Assembly (NCBI GenBank): GCA_038125725.1
Contig: JAYPEK010000016.1
Span: 12,000 to 75,999, forward strand
From: TMED8 sp038125725
GTDB taxonomy: Bacteria > Pseudomonadota > Alphaproteobacteria > Rhodospirillales > Casp-alpha2
Reading direction: 5' to 3'
DNA length: 64,000 bases
Part shown: piece after piece, positions 1 to 7,870 of the stretch
How the letters are laid out: each line of letters opens with the position of its first letter
Position numbering within the stretch: the stretch's first letter is position 1
Notes under the pieces: model-generated
Seen by the model: the letters and a program-made list of their open reading frames with translations, nothing else
What the model was told of the DNA's origin: nothing
The model's database searches: none
Program-made: the position numbers and the translations under genes

Positions 1-620
1 GGGCCAAGTTCGATGCCGATCTGACGGCGGCGGAAAGCGCGGCCGAAGCCGGCGGCCCGACGGCGCAATACCGGCTGGCGATGACGTTGCTGGATGCGCC
101 GGAGGACGACCTTCGTGATCCGGCTCAGGCGCGGGTCTGGCTCCGCAAGGCGGCGGCACAGGGACATATCGAGGCCCAATTCGAACTGGCGATGCTTTTC
201 GCGCGTGGTGACGGCGTGCCGCAAAGCTACCACCGCGCGGCGGAATGGCTGCGGCTCGCGGCCGGATTGGGCCGGAATCGGGAAGCGCAATTCAGGCTCG
301 GCGACATGTATTTCCACGGCCGCGGCGTGCCGCACGACTATAGCGCGGCGCTCGGCTGGTTTCTGAAGGCGGCCGAACGCGGCCATCCGGTGGCCCAGCA
401 CGTGGTCGGCGTCATGTACGCCGAGGGCTGGGGCGTCGATGTCGACAATATCGAGGCCTACAAGTGGTTGACACTGGCCCTGCCGGCGCGCGATAGGGTG
501 CGGGCCTACGATCCCAACCAGGATCCGCAGGCCATGCGCGAGGCGTTGCTGCTTCGCATGAACCAATCGCAAATCGATCTGGCCCGAAAACGGGTCGCCG
601 CCTGGAAACCTTCCGAATGA
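1..620 (+). CDS. Sel1-repeat (SLR/TPR-like) protein, 5' end cut by window edge
   Basis: The frame is open from base 3, so the start lies outside the window and the methionine at 81 is internal. The visible part contains tandem Sel1-like repeats of about 36 residues, with the typical pattern of G-x-A-x-A-Q/E-F-x-L-A/G followed by W-L/F-x-K/L-A-A (for example AQFELAMLFARG and AQFRLGDMYFHGRG). Sel1 repeats are helical protein-protein interaction scaffolds. The last ~50 residues leave the repeat pattern and look like a short helical cap. It overlaps the following HAD hydrolase gene by 4 bases (ATGA), so the two are probably co-translated. The partner is unknown. Confidence 0.85.
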   Translation, partial: AKFDADLTAAESAAEAGGPTAQYRLAMTLLDAPEDDLRDPAQARVWLRKAAAQGHIEAQFELAMLFARGDGVPQSYHRAAEWLRLAAGLGRNREAQFRLGDMYFHGRGVPHDYSAALGWFLKAAERGHPVAQHVVGVMYAEGWGVDVDNIEAYKWLTLALPARDRVRAYDPNQDPQAMREALLLRMNQSQIDLARKRVAAWKPSE

Positions 621-1372
621 CCACCGTCAAAGCCATTACCTTCGATCTCTGGGATACCATCATGTCGGATGAGTCCGACGAACCGAAGCGTGCGGCGCAA
701 GGCTTGAAAAGCAAGCCCGAGACGCGTCACGAGATGGTGCTGGAAGCACTCAATCGCCACCATCCGATTTCTTCCGACGAACTGGCCATCGCCTACAAGG
801 TCGCCAATGCCGCTTTCGTCAAATGCTGGCAGGGCCATTCGATCACCTGGACGGCACGCGAGCGGCTGGAAGTTCTGCTCAATGGGTTGGTCCGTTCTCT
901 GCCCGAAGGCGAACTGGATGACCTGGCCGACGTCATGGCGCGCATGGAACTGGACGTGCCGCCCGATCCGATCACCGGCGCCGCCGAGGCCATCGCCGAA
1001 CTGGCGGCGCGCTACAAGCTCTGCATCGTTTCAGACACCATCATCACGTCCGGGCCGGGGCTCAGGGAATTGCTCGATATTCATGGGTTGAAGCGGCATT
1101 TCAGCGGCTTCGCCTTCTCCGACGAAGTCGGCCACGCCAAGCCGCACCCCGACATGTTCGAGAGTGCCAGGCGCCAGATGGGGGTGGAGTACGAGGAAAT
1201 GGTGCATATCGGCGACCGCGACCACAACGACATCAAGGGCGCCCAGGCCATGGGCATGCGCGCCGTGCTGTTCACCGCCAAGCGCGACGTCGATGCTGGC
1301 CACACGTCCGCCGACGCCATCTGTGGGGCGCACGCGGATCTGCCGGCGGTGATCGAGGGGTTGAACCGATGA
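617..1372 (+). CDS. HAD-superfamily hydrolase (subfamily IA)
   Basis: 251 aa, the usual length for a HAD-IA phosphatase. Motif I is FDLWDT with nucleophile Asp10 and acid/base Asp13. Motif II is IVSDT near residue 140, motif III is the Lys of GHAKPHPDMF near 173, and motif IV is HIGDRDHNDI near 200. All four are intact, so an active phosphatase or dehalogenase-type enzyme is expected; the substrate cannot be read from sequence. It overlaps the Sel1 gene upstream (4 bases) and the amidotransferase downstream (4 bases), forming a tightly coupled run. The start is fixed by the ATGA overlap. Confidence 0.9.
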   Translation: MTTVKAITFDLWDTIMSDESDEPKRAAQGLKSKPETRHEMVLEALNRHHPISSDELAIAYKVANAAFVKCWQGHSITWTARERLEVLLNGLVRSLPEGELDDLADVMARMELDVPPDPITGAAEAIAELAARYKLCIVSDTIITSGPGLRELLDIHGLKRHFSGFAFSDEVGHAKPHPDMFESARRQMGVEYEEMVHIGDRDHNDIKGAQAMGMRAVLFTAKRDVDAGHTSADAICGAHADLPAVIEGLNR

Positions 1373-2223
1373 GTGGCCTCAAGTTCCTGTTGGCGGAAGG
1401 CAATACCCGCGAACGTAATGCCGAGGCCATCGCCGCCGGGGCGCGCACCAACACCGATTGTTTTTCCGAAATCCTGCTGGCGACCGTACCCGATTGCGTC
1501 ATCGAAATCTGCAATCCCGCCGATCTCGATGCGGTGCTGCCGGCGGGGACCGCGCTGGAGCAGTTCGATGGCTTCATGATGAGCGGTTCGGCGCTCAACA
1601 TTCCGGGTGGCGAGGACGATCCGCGCGTCCAGCGCCAGATCGACCTAGCCCGGGCGGTGTTCGACACGGGCGTTCCGTTCTACGGCAGTTGCTGGGGGCT
1701 GCAGGTGGCTGCCGCCGCGGCCGGCGGTACCGTCGCGGCCAATCCCAAGGGCTGCGAGATGGCGGTGGCGCGCAAGGTGGCGCTGAGCGAGGACGGCAGC
1801 GACCACCCGCTCTATAGCGGCAAGCACCGGGTGTTCGACGCGCCGGCGGTGCATGTGGACGAGGTGACCGCGCTGCCGCCGGGGGCGACGCTGTTGGCTT
1901 CCAACGATTTCTCCAAGGTCCAGGGTGCCTGCTTCACCTACGGCAAGGGCACCTTCTGGGGGGTGCAATATCACCCGGAATTCGATCTCGCCGACATGGC
2001 GGTGCTGGTCCGGCGCTATACCCGGCGCCTCGTCGACCAGGGCTTCTTCGATGGCCCCGAAGCCGCCGAGGCCCATGCGGGACGTTTGGTTGAATTGCAC
2101 CGGAACCCCGAGCGCAAGGACCTGGCCTGGTCGTTGGGCCTGGACGGCGACATTCTCGATCCGAAACTGCGCTGGCGCGAGATCGTCAATTGGGTGGAGT
2201 TCGCGGTGAAGCCGGAAGCCTGA
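1369..2223 (+). CDS. Class I glutamine amidotransferase (GATase1) family protein
   Basis: 284 aa with the full class I triad: nucleophile Cys108 in YGSCWGLQ, and His202 and Glu204 in QYHPEFD. It is free-standing, with no synthase domain, as in GMP-synthase-like amidotransferases and gamma-glutamyl hydrolases of the PuuD type. A C-terminal extension of ~70 residues follows the triad. It overlaps the HAD gene by 4 bases and ends one base before the convergent marC gene. Facing a glutamine-synthetase-like ligase operon, it could hydrolyse a gamma-glutamyl amide; that role is inferred from context only. Confidence 0.85.
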   Translation: MSGLKFLLAEGNTRERNAEAIAAGARTNTDCFSEILLATVPDCVIEICNPADLDAVLPAGTALEQFDGFMMSGSALNIPGGEDDPRVQRQIDLARAVFDTGVPFYGSCWGLQVAAAAAGGTVAANPKGCEMAVARKVALSEDGSDHPLYSGKHRVFDAPAVHVDEVTALPPGATLLASNDFSKVQGACFTYGKGTFWGVQYHPEFDLADMAVLVRRYTRRLVDQGFFDGPEAAEAHAGRLVELHRNPERKDLAWSLGLDGDILDPKLRWREIVNWVEFAVKPEA

Positions 2224-2871
2224 TCAGGTCCCGATCAAACCACTGCTTTTCAGCCCGTCGAACACGAACTGTACTGCCAGCGCGGTTAGCAGCACGCCGA
2301 ACACCCGCGAAATCACGTGCAGCCCGGTGACGCCGAGGAGCCGCTGCACCTGGGTGGCGATCAGCAACAAAACGAAGGTAATGGTGACGACGCTGAGCAT
2401 GGCGCCGGCCACTGCCGCCGCCAGCTTGAGATCGCCATGGGTGTTGCTCATCAACAGCACTGCCGCGCCCATGGCGCCTGGCCCGGCGATCAACGGGGTC
2501 GCCAGCGGGAACACCGAAACGTCGTCCTTCTGCGTCGCCTCGCGGGTTTCATCGGCGGTGGTCGACGTGCCGCCGCTGGGCTCGGCGAATACCAGCTTGA
2601 TGCCGATCAACAACAAGAGGATGCCGCCGGCGGTCCGGAGTGCGGGCAGCGTGATGCCCATGTAGGTCAGGACGCCGTTGCCGAAGACCAGGAAGGCGGA
2701 AAGGATGGTCGCCGCGATCAGGCAGCCCTTGATGGCCATGCGGCGGCGCTGTGCCGGCGGGTTCGATGCCGTTAGGGCCGCGAAAATGGCGGCGACGTCG
2801 ACGGGGCCGATCGTGGCGAAGAAGGTCGCGAAGGCGACCAAGGCGGTTTCCAGGACAGACGGCGGGATCAA
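2224..2871 (-). CDS. MarC family integral membrane protein
   Basis: 215 aa with about six hydrophobic segments and the MarC features: an N-terminal FFATIGPVDVAAIF stretch and a mid-protein FPLATPLIAGPGAM motif, each in a membrane hairpin. The family (MarC/UPF0056) sits in the inner membrane; its transport role is unproven. Last gene of a minus-strand run glutamine-synthetase-like / lysE / iron-ADH / marC. Its start overlaps the end of the ADH gene by 4 bases, implying translational coupling. Confidence 0.9.
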   Translation of the reverse strand: MIPPSVLETALVAFATFFATIGPVDVAAIFAALTASNPPAQRRRMAIKGCLIAATILSAFLVFGNGVLTYMGITLPALRTAGGILLLLIGIKLVFAEPSGGTSTTADETREATQKDDVSVFPLATPLIAGPGAMGAAVLLMSNTHGDLKLAAAVAGAMLSVVTITFVLLLIATQVQRLLGVTGLHVISRVFGVLLTALAVQFVFDGLKSSGLIGT

Positions 2872-4028
2872 AGCCGCCCCGCCATGGCGGCCTCGTACAT
2901 GGCCAGCATTTCCGCCTTGCCGGCGGGCACCGGATTGCCGCCGGCGGTCGGGTCCTCGGCCGCCATCGCCGCCAGTTCTTCAAGCCGCGCTTCCTCGACG
3001 CCCAGGGGTTGCGGCGTGTGCGGAATCTCGAAGGTCTGGCGCAGGTCCAGCGTCCAATTCAGCACCGCCTCGAAGCCGTCGCCCGAAAAACCTAGGAAGC
3101 GCGCCAGGCGTTCCAGGCGTTCCGCGATGGCGGCGCGGTTGTTGATCAGCACATAGGGCGTGAACACCGCATTGGTGAGTCCATGATGGGCGTTGTAGAT
3201 GGCGCCGACGGGATGGCTCAGGGAATGGATGGCGCCGAGGCCCTTCTGAAACGCCGTCGCGCCCATGGCCGCTGCCGACATCATGTGCGCGCGCGCTTCC
3301 AGGTCGGCGCCATCGGCGACCGCCTTGGGCAGCCAGTCTTTGATCAGCCGCAGGCCCTCGACGGCGATGCCGTCCGCCATCGGGTGGTAGCCCGGCGCGC
3401 AATAGGCTTCCAGGCAGTGCGCCAGCGCATCCATGCCGGTCCAGGCCGTCAGGTTGGCGGGCAGGCCGGCGACCAATTTGGGATCGCAGATCACCGTCGC
3501 CGGCATCATCTTGGGGTGGAAGATGATCTTCTTGGTGTGGGTTTCCTCGTTGGTGATGACCGACGCGCGACCCACTTCCGAGCCGGTGCCGGATGTGGTC
3601 GGCACGGCGACGATGGGAAGGATGGCGCTCTCGTCGGCGCGGGTCCAGTTGTCGCCGATGTCCTCGAAATCCCAGAGCGGGCGGGTCTGGCCGGCGGCGA
3701 AGGCGATGGCCTTGCCGGCGTCCATGGCACTGCCGCCGCCCCAGGCGATGACCCCGTCATGGCCGCCCGAGCGCAACACTTGGACGCCGGCTTCGACATT
3801 GGAAGCGACCGGATTGGGCTGGATGTCGGAAAACACGGCTGCCTGGAGCCCGGCTTCGTTGAGCGCGGCCAGGCCGTCGGCGATCATCGGCAGGCCAGCC
3901 AGACCCGGATCGGTGACCAGCAATGGCTTCCCCATGCCGGCGGCGCCGCAGACCTTGGCCAGTTCGGCAATGCGGCCGGCACCGAAGCGCACGGCGGTCG
4001 GGTAGTTCCAGTTGGAAGAAAGCGTCAT
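2868..4028 (-). CDS. Iron-containing (group III) alcohol dehydrogenase
   Basis: 386 aa, normal length for the FucO/AdhB family. The nucleotide-binding GGGSAMDAGK lies at 97-106. Metal ligands are Asp200 and His204 in GMDALAHCLEAY, with two further His in HSLSHP and NAHHG. It should oxidise an alcohol or reduce an aldehyde with NAD(P); the substrate is not readable. It lies 15 bases after lysE and overlaps marC, so it is part of the same operon as the glutamine-synthetase-like ligase. The product could act on an amino-alcohol in that context (inference). Confidence 0.92.
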   Translation of the reverse strand: MTLSSNWNYPTAVRFGAGRIAELAKVCGAAGMGKPLLVTDPGLAGLPMIADGLAALNEAGLQAAVFSDIQPNPVASNVEAGVQVLRSGGHDGVIAWGGGSAMDAGKAIAFAAGQTRPLWDFEDIGDNWTRADESAILPIVAVPTTSGTGSEVGRASVITNEETHTKKIIFHPKMMPATVICDPKLVAGLPANLTAWTGMDALAHCLEAYCAPGYHPMADGIAVEGLRLIKDWLPKAVADGADLEARAHMMSAAAMGATAFQKGLGAIHSLSHPVGAIYNAHHGLTNAVFTPYVLINNRAAIAERLERLARFLGFSGDGFEAVLNWTLDLRQTFEIPHTPQPLGVEEARLEELAAMAAEDPTAGGNPVPAGKAEMLAMYEAAMAGRL

Positions 4029-4043
4029 GTTGTTGTTTTTCCT

Positions 4044-4664
4044 TCAGCGCCGTTCGGAGACGGCCAGAGCGAAACCGCCGATGGCGAACACGGCGGCAAA
4101 AAGACGATTGCGGATCAAGGCCTGCCGGCGGCTGCGGATCAGCCGCCCCAGGTGGCCGGCGGCGAAGCCGTAGGCGGTATAGATGGCGAGACAGAGTGCC
4201 ACCGATGTTGCGCCCATGATGACCAGGCTGGCGGAGGGATCGGCTTCCGCGTTGAGAAACGGCGGATAGACGAGGATATAGGAAAGCGCCGATTTCGGAT
4301 TGGTCAGCGAGATCAGCGCCGCCTTGGAGAAAACGCCGGTGGCTTCCGGCAATGTCAGCGGCCGCTCGCTCAATGTGTCGGTGGGCGCATGCCAGGTCTT
4401 CCAGGCGAGATAGATCAGATACCCCACACCGGCCCAGCGCAGCACCTCGAAGGCAGCGGCCGACGCTGCCAAGAACGCCAACAGCCCCAATCCGACCAAC
4501 ACCACGTAGACCGTCACCGCCAGCGCGAAACCGGCGGCGGCGGCGAACGATGCGCGCAGGCCGCGGCGGCTGCCGACGGCCATGACATAGACGCTGTTCG
4601 GGCCCGGAAAGGCGACGAAGGCGAACCAGATGGCGACGAAGGCGGCCCAGGTTTCGAAACTCAT
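4044..4664 (-). CDS. LysE/RhtB family amino-acid exporter
   Basis: 206 aa with five to six hydrophobic segments. The N-terminal family signature is PGPNSVYVMAVGSRRG near residues 20-35. LysE proteins export amino acids or small amines across the inner membrane. The gene lies 36 bases downstream of the glutamine-synthetase-like gene and 15 bases upstream of the iron-ADH gene. An exporter between a ligase and an oxidoreductase fits a safety valve for an amino compound handled by this operon, but the substrate is inferred. Confidence 0.9.
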   Translation of the reverse strand: MSFETWAAFVAIWFAFVAFPGPNSVYVMAVGSRRGLRASFAAAAGFALAVTVYVVLVGLGLLAFLAASAAAFEVLRWAGVGYLIYLAWKTWHAPTDTLSERPLTLPEATGVFSKAALISLTNPKSALSYILVYPPFLNAEADPSASLVIMGATSVALCLAIYTAYGFAAGHLGRLIRSRRQALIRNRLFAAVFAIGGFALAVSERR

Positions 4665-4700
4665 GTTAGTGCGGCTCCAAGGTGGTGGCGGCGACGCCGG

Positions 4701-6068
4701 TCAGATGATCTCGAAGTAGCGTTCCATTTCCCAATCGGTGATGTGCTTGCGGAACTCGCGCTCCTCCCATTCGCGGGTGGCGGCGTAATGTTCGACGAAG
4801 GCATCACCGAACAATTCCCGCGCCGGCTTCGAGGCCTTCAGCCGGCCGGCCGCCTCGAACAGGGTCTGAGGCAATTGCAGGCGCTTGGGGAAGGTCTTGT
4901 CGTAGGCGTTGCCCTGCACCGGGGCATCGGGCTCGATCTTGTTCTCGACGCCCCAAAGCCCGGCGCCGATGGCCGCCGCCAGCGAGATGTAGGGATTGGC
5001 GTCGGCGGCGGCAATGCGATACTCGACCCGCTGCGACTTGGCCGAACCCTCGATCACCCGGAGCGCGCAAGTGCGGTTGTCGACGCCCCAGGTCGCCTCG
5101 GTCGGGGCCCAGAAGCCGGGGATCAGGCGCGTGTAGGCATTGACCGTGTTGGCGATCATCGACAGCATTTCCGGCATCAGTTTCTGCTGGCCGCCGACGA
5201 AATGGCGCATGGTCTCCGACATGCCGTGCTTGTCTTTGGCATCATGGAAGGCGCTGGTGCCTTTCTTGTCGGTCAGCGACATGTGGATATGGCCGCTCTG
5301 GCCCGGCCAATCGGGGGACCATTTAGCCATGAAGGTGGCCATCATGCCGTTCTTCTGCGCCATGATCTTGGCGAAGGTTTTGAACAGCGCCGCCTTGTCC
5401 GCCGCCGACAGGCCGTCATCGACCGAGATCGCGGCTTCCAGTACGCCGGGTCCGGTTTCCTCGTGCAGGCCCTCGAGGGCCATGTCCATGCGCTGGCAGC
5501 CGTCCAGAAGGTCGCGGTAGAAATCGCTTTCGACCGTATTGCGCAGCATGGAGTAACCGAAAAAGCCGGGCTGCATCGGTTTCATGTCGCGGTAGTTCTT
5601 TTCGCGCACCGAGGCGGGCGTCTCCTCGAACACGAAAAACTCGTACTCGAACCCGGCCTTGACCTTGAATCCCATGTCATGGGCCTTGTCCAAGACCTTG
5701 CGCAGCGTGCCGCGCGGGCAGACCTGCTCGTGCTCGCCGGCGAACTCGCCCATGAACAGCAACATATCGTCTTCCCAGGGAATCTCCCGGCACGATTCCG
5801 GCAGGATTCGCACCGGTGCATCCGGATAGCCCGTATGCCAGCCGGTAATGGAGACGTTGTCATAGAGCTGGTCGTAGGAATCCCAGCCGAGCACCACGTC
5901 GCAGAAGCCGAAGCCGCCGTCGAGGGCGGAGAAGAACTTGTCGCGGCTCATGTATTTGCCGCGCATGATGCCGTCGATATCGAAAACGCCGACCTTGACG
6001 TGGTCGAGACCGCGCTTCTCCACCAGTTTCCGGGCGTCTTCCGCCGTTTTTACGTCGCGTGCCTGCAT
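4701..6068 (-). CDS. Glutamine synthetase-like (gamma-glutamyl amine ligase type) protein
   Basis: 455 aa from the chosen ATG at 6068, which has GGAG six bases upstream; an in-frame ATG at 6107 adds 13 residues but has no ribosome site. Glutamine synthetase catalytic features are present: FEYEFFVFEE (metal Glu), the ISVDDGLSAAD region, GQSGHIHMSL (ATP/metal His) and the C-terminal RVEYRIAAADANPY loop with the catalytic Arg. The N-terminal beta-grasp domain carries FDIDGIMRGKY, typical of GlnA-like gamma-glutamyl-polyamine or -amine ligases rather than housekeeping GlnA. First gene of the lysE/ADH/marC operon. The amine substrate is unknown. Confidence 0.85.
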   Translation of the reverse strand: MQARDVKTAEDARKLVEKRGLDHVKVGVFDIDGIMRGKYMSRDKFFSALDGGFGFCDVVLGWDSYDQLYDNVSITGWHTGYPDAPVRILPESCREIPWEDDMLLFMGEFAGEHEQVCPRGTLRKVLDKAHDMGFKVKAGFEYEFFVFEETPASVREKNYRDMKPMQPGFFGYSMLRNTVESDFYRDLLDGCQRMDMALEGLHEETGPGVLEAAISVDDGLSAADKAALFKTFAKIMAQKNGMMATFMAKWSPDWPGQSGHIHMSLTDKKGTSAFHDAKDKHGMSETMRHFVGGQQKLMPEMLSMIANTVNAYTRLIPGFWAPTEATWGVDNRTCALRVIEGSAKSQRVEYRIAAADANPYISLAAAIGAGLWGVENKIEPDAPVQGNAYDKTFPKRLQLPQTLFEAAGRLKASKPARELFGDAFVEHYAATREWEEREFRKHITDWEMERYFEII

Positions 6069-6182
6069 GCCATGCTCCCGTTGATCCGCCTCCACATGTT
6101 GGGCCATGGCAAAGCTGTTCTCAAGTGGATTCCGGGCCTGAAAATCCCGCAGTGATGATCGCTTGAAGGCTCGGCCGTTGAC

Positions 6183-6216
6183 GGTTAATCTCCTTTAACC
6201 ATTTGGTCAAAATGGT
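6183..6216. promoter_or_regulatory. Two overlapping inverted repeats before motA; CtrA-like site
   Basis: GGTTAA (6183-6188) and TTAACC (6195-6200) form a perfect 6-base inverted repeat with a 6-base spacer. It overlaps ACCATTT (6198-6204) / AAATGGT (6210-6216), a 7-base repeat with a 5-base loop. TTAACCAT matches the half-site described for alphaproteobacterial CtrA, whose full site is TTAA-N7-TTAA; here the spacing is 6, not 7. It lies 30-63 bases before motA, in the divergent region with the glutamine-synthetase-like gene. The second repeat followed by CTTTTT could also be a weak terminator. Confidence 0.4.
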
Positions 6217-6245
6217 CTTTTTCTCCACGGACGGCGGCAGACGGC

Positions 6246-7016
6246 ATGGATATCGCCACACTCATCGGTCTGATTTTCGGGTTGGCGGTCATCGGCGCCG
6301 CGATCGTGTTCGGTGGCGAAGCGGCGCTGTTCTTCAACATTCCGGGCATTCTCATCGTGCTCGGCGGCACACTGGCGGCGACGCTGATCAAGTTCCGGCT
6401 GGCGGATATGTTGGCGTCGTTCGGGCTCGGCATGCGCACCGCCTTCAAGGAAGTGACATCGGACCCCAACGATATCTACAACGAAGTCCTGGAAATGGCG
6501 GCTGCGGCACGTAAGAGCGGCGTGCTTGCCCTGCAGGAGTTCAAGATCAACAACGCTTTGCTCAGCCAGGGAATCCGGTTGGTGGTCGACGGCCATAGCC
6601 TGGAGAACGTCAAACATATCCTGGATCAGGAAATCAACCAGATGATGTTCCGCCAGGAACAGGGCGAAACCATGTTTCGCGGCATCGGTGAATCGGCGCC
6701 GGCCTTTGGCATGATCGGCATCCTGGTGGGCCTGGTGCAGATGCTCGCCAACCTGGACGATCCGGCCAACATCGGTCCGGCCATGGCGGTGGCGCTGCTA
6801 ACCACCTTCTACGGCGCCCTGATCGCCAACCTGATCGCCTTTCCCATCGCCGACAAGCTGGCGGCGAAGACCAACCTGGACGGGGTGGTCAACGAACTGG
6901 TTTACGAGAGCGTGCTCTTGATCCACCAGCGCCAGGGGCCGCAGGTGATCTCCGAGACGCTGTCGGCGTTCCTGCCGTCGGCGCGCTCCAAGAAGAAAGA
7001 GCAAGAGGAAGGCTAG
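6246..7016 (+). CDS. motA: Flagellar motor stator protein MotA/PomA
   Basis: 256 aa with the four-helix stator plan: TM1 ~3-24, TM2 ~28-48, a ~100-residue cytoplasmic loop rich in charged residues, TM3 ~152-170 (GESAPAFGMIGILVGLVQML) and TM4 ~178-200. The N-terminus MDIATLIGLIFG resembles sodium-type PomA more than E. coli MotA. Together with MotB it forms the ion channel that drives flagellar rotation. motB starts two bases after its stop. The upstream inverted repeats suggest control by a motility regulator. Confidence 0.93.
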   Translation: MDIATLIGLIFGLAVIGAAIVFGGEAALFFNIPGILIVLGGTLAATLIKFRLADMLASFGLGMRTAFKEVTSDPNDIYNEVLEMAAAARKSGVLALQEFKINNALLSQGIRLVVDGHSLENVKHILDQEINQMMFRQEQGETMFRGIGESAPAFGMIGILVGLVQMLANLDDPANIGPAMAVALLTTFYGALIANLIAFPIADKLAAKTNLDGVVNELVYESVLLIHQRQGPQVISETLSAFLPSARSKKKEQEEG

Positions 7017-7018
7017 CC

Positions 7019-7870
7019 GTGGCCAAGGGAAAGAAAAACGGTAAGAAAGGCGGCGGTGGCGCGCCGACCTGGATGGTGACCTTCGGCGACATGATGTCGC
7101 TGCTGCTGACGTTCTTCGTGCTTCTGTTCACCTATTCGACCATGGATGCCGAGAAGTACAAGGCGCTGGCGGGTTCGCTGAAAAACGCCTTCGGCTCCAG
7201 CATGGTCGATCATTTCCGCGGCATGATCGAGGTTGGTGGCCTGGCGACGCGCGACAAGCCAACCACGATGATGATCCCGCCGGCCGAGCCCAAGGAAGAA
7301 GCGGGCATTCCCGAATCCGGTGAAAAGCCCCCGGTGGAAATGGACCTCGACAAGCTTGACGAAAAATCCATCGAGCAGACATACCAGGAGATTCAGAGAA
7401 GCCGCGCCCAGATTTTGGAAACCGATCTGCGCACCGCCATCAACCAAAGCCTGCAGGGCTCGCGCATCGGTGTCGAGCGGGTCGGCGGCAAGGTGGTGAT
7501 CCGTTTTCCCAACGAGATCGCCTTTCCATCGGGCAGAGCAGAGGCCGACCCCAGGTTTGTCGGTATGTTGACCCATTTGATCCCCATCCTGAGCGCGACA
7601 CGGGGTGACATCATCGTTTCCGGCCATACCGACAACGTGCCGATCAGTGGCGGCCAGTTCCGCTCCAACTGGGATTTGTCGGCGGCGCGGGCATCGTCCG
7701 TGGTGCTTATCCTGGCAAACAGTGGTCAGGTCCCGGCCGAGAGAATCACCATTCAAGGATTCGGTGACAGCCGGCCGCTTGCCGACAACGACAGCGAGGA
7801 AGGGCGGGCCAAGAACCGTCGTGTGGAAATTACCATCCTTGTCGAGGAGAATGGCGGCGCAACCCGATAA
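7019..7870 (+). CDS. motB: Flagellar motor stator protein MotB/PomB (OmpA-type)
   Basis: 283 aa. A basic Gly/Lys-rich N-terminus precedes one transmembrane helix (FGDMMSLLLTFFVLLF) that carries the ion-binding Asp24. A linker follows, then an OmpA/MotB peptidoglycan-binding domain (~150-275) with GHTDNVPI and NWDLSAARA. The FGDMMSLL context is closer to PomB (Na+) than to MotB (H+) types. The start codon GTG is two bases after motA. The 3' end overlaps the TPR-glycosyltransferase gene by 20 bases, so all three are probably one transcript. Confidence 0.93.
   Translation: MAKGKKNGKKGGGGAPTWMVTFGDMMSLLLTFFVLLFTYSTMDAEKYKALAGSLKNAFGSSMVDHFRGMIEVGGLATRDKPTTMMIPPAEPKEEAGIPESGEKPPVEMDLDKLDEKSIEQTYQEIQRSRAQILETDLRTAINQSLQGSRIGVERVGGKVVIRFPNEIAFPSGRAEADPRFVGMLTHLIPILSATRGDIIVSGHTDNVPISGGQFRSNWDLSAARASSVVLILANSGQVPAERITIQGFGDSRPLADNDSEEGRAKNRRVEITILVEENGGATR

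Noticed and set aside
3183..6155. 990-codon open frame on the plus strand
   Set aside because: It runs antisense to iron-ADH, lysE and the glutamine-synthetase-like gene, all of which have clear motifs. Its product is low-complexity Gly/Arg/His/Asp, typical of the complement of GC-rich coding sequence.
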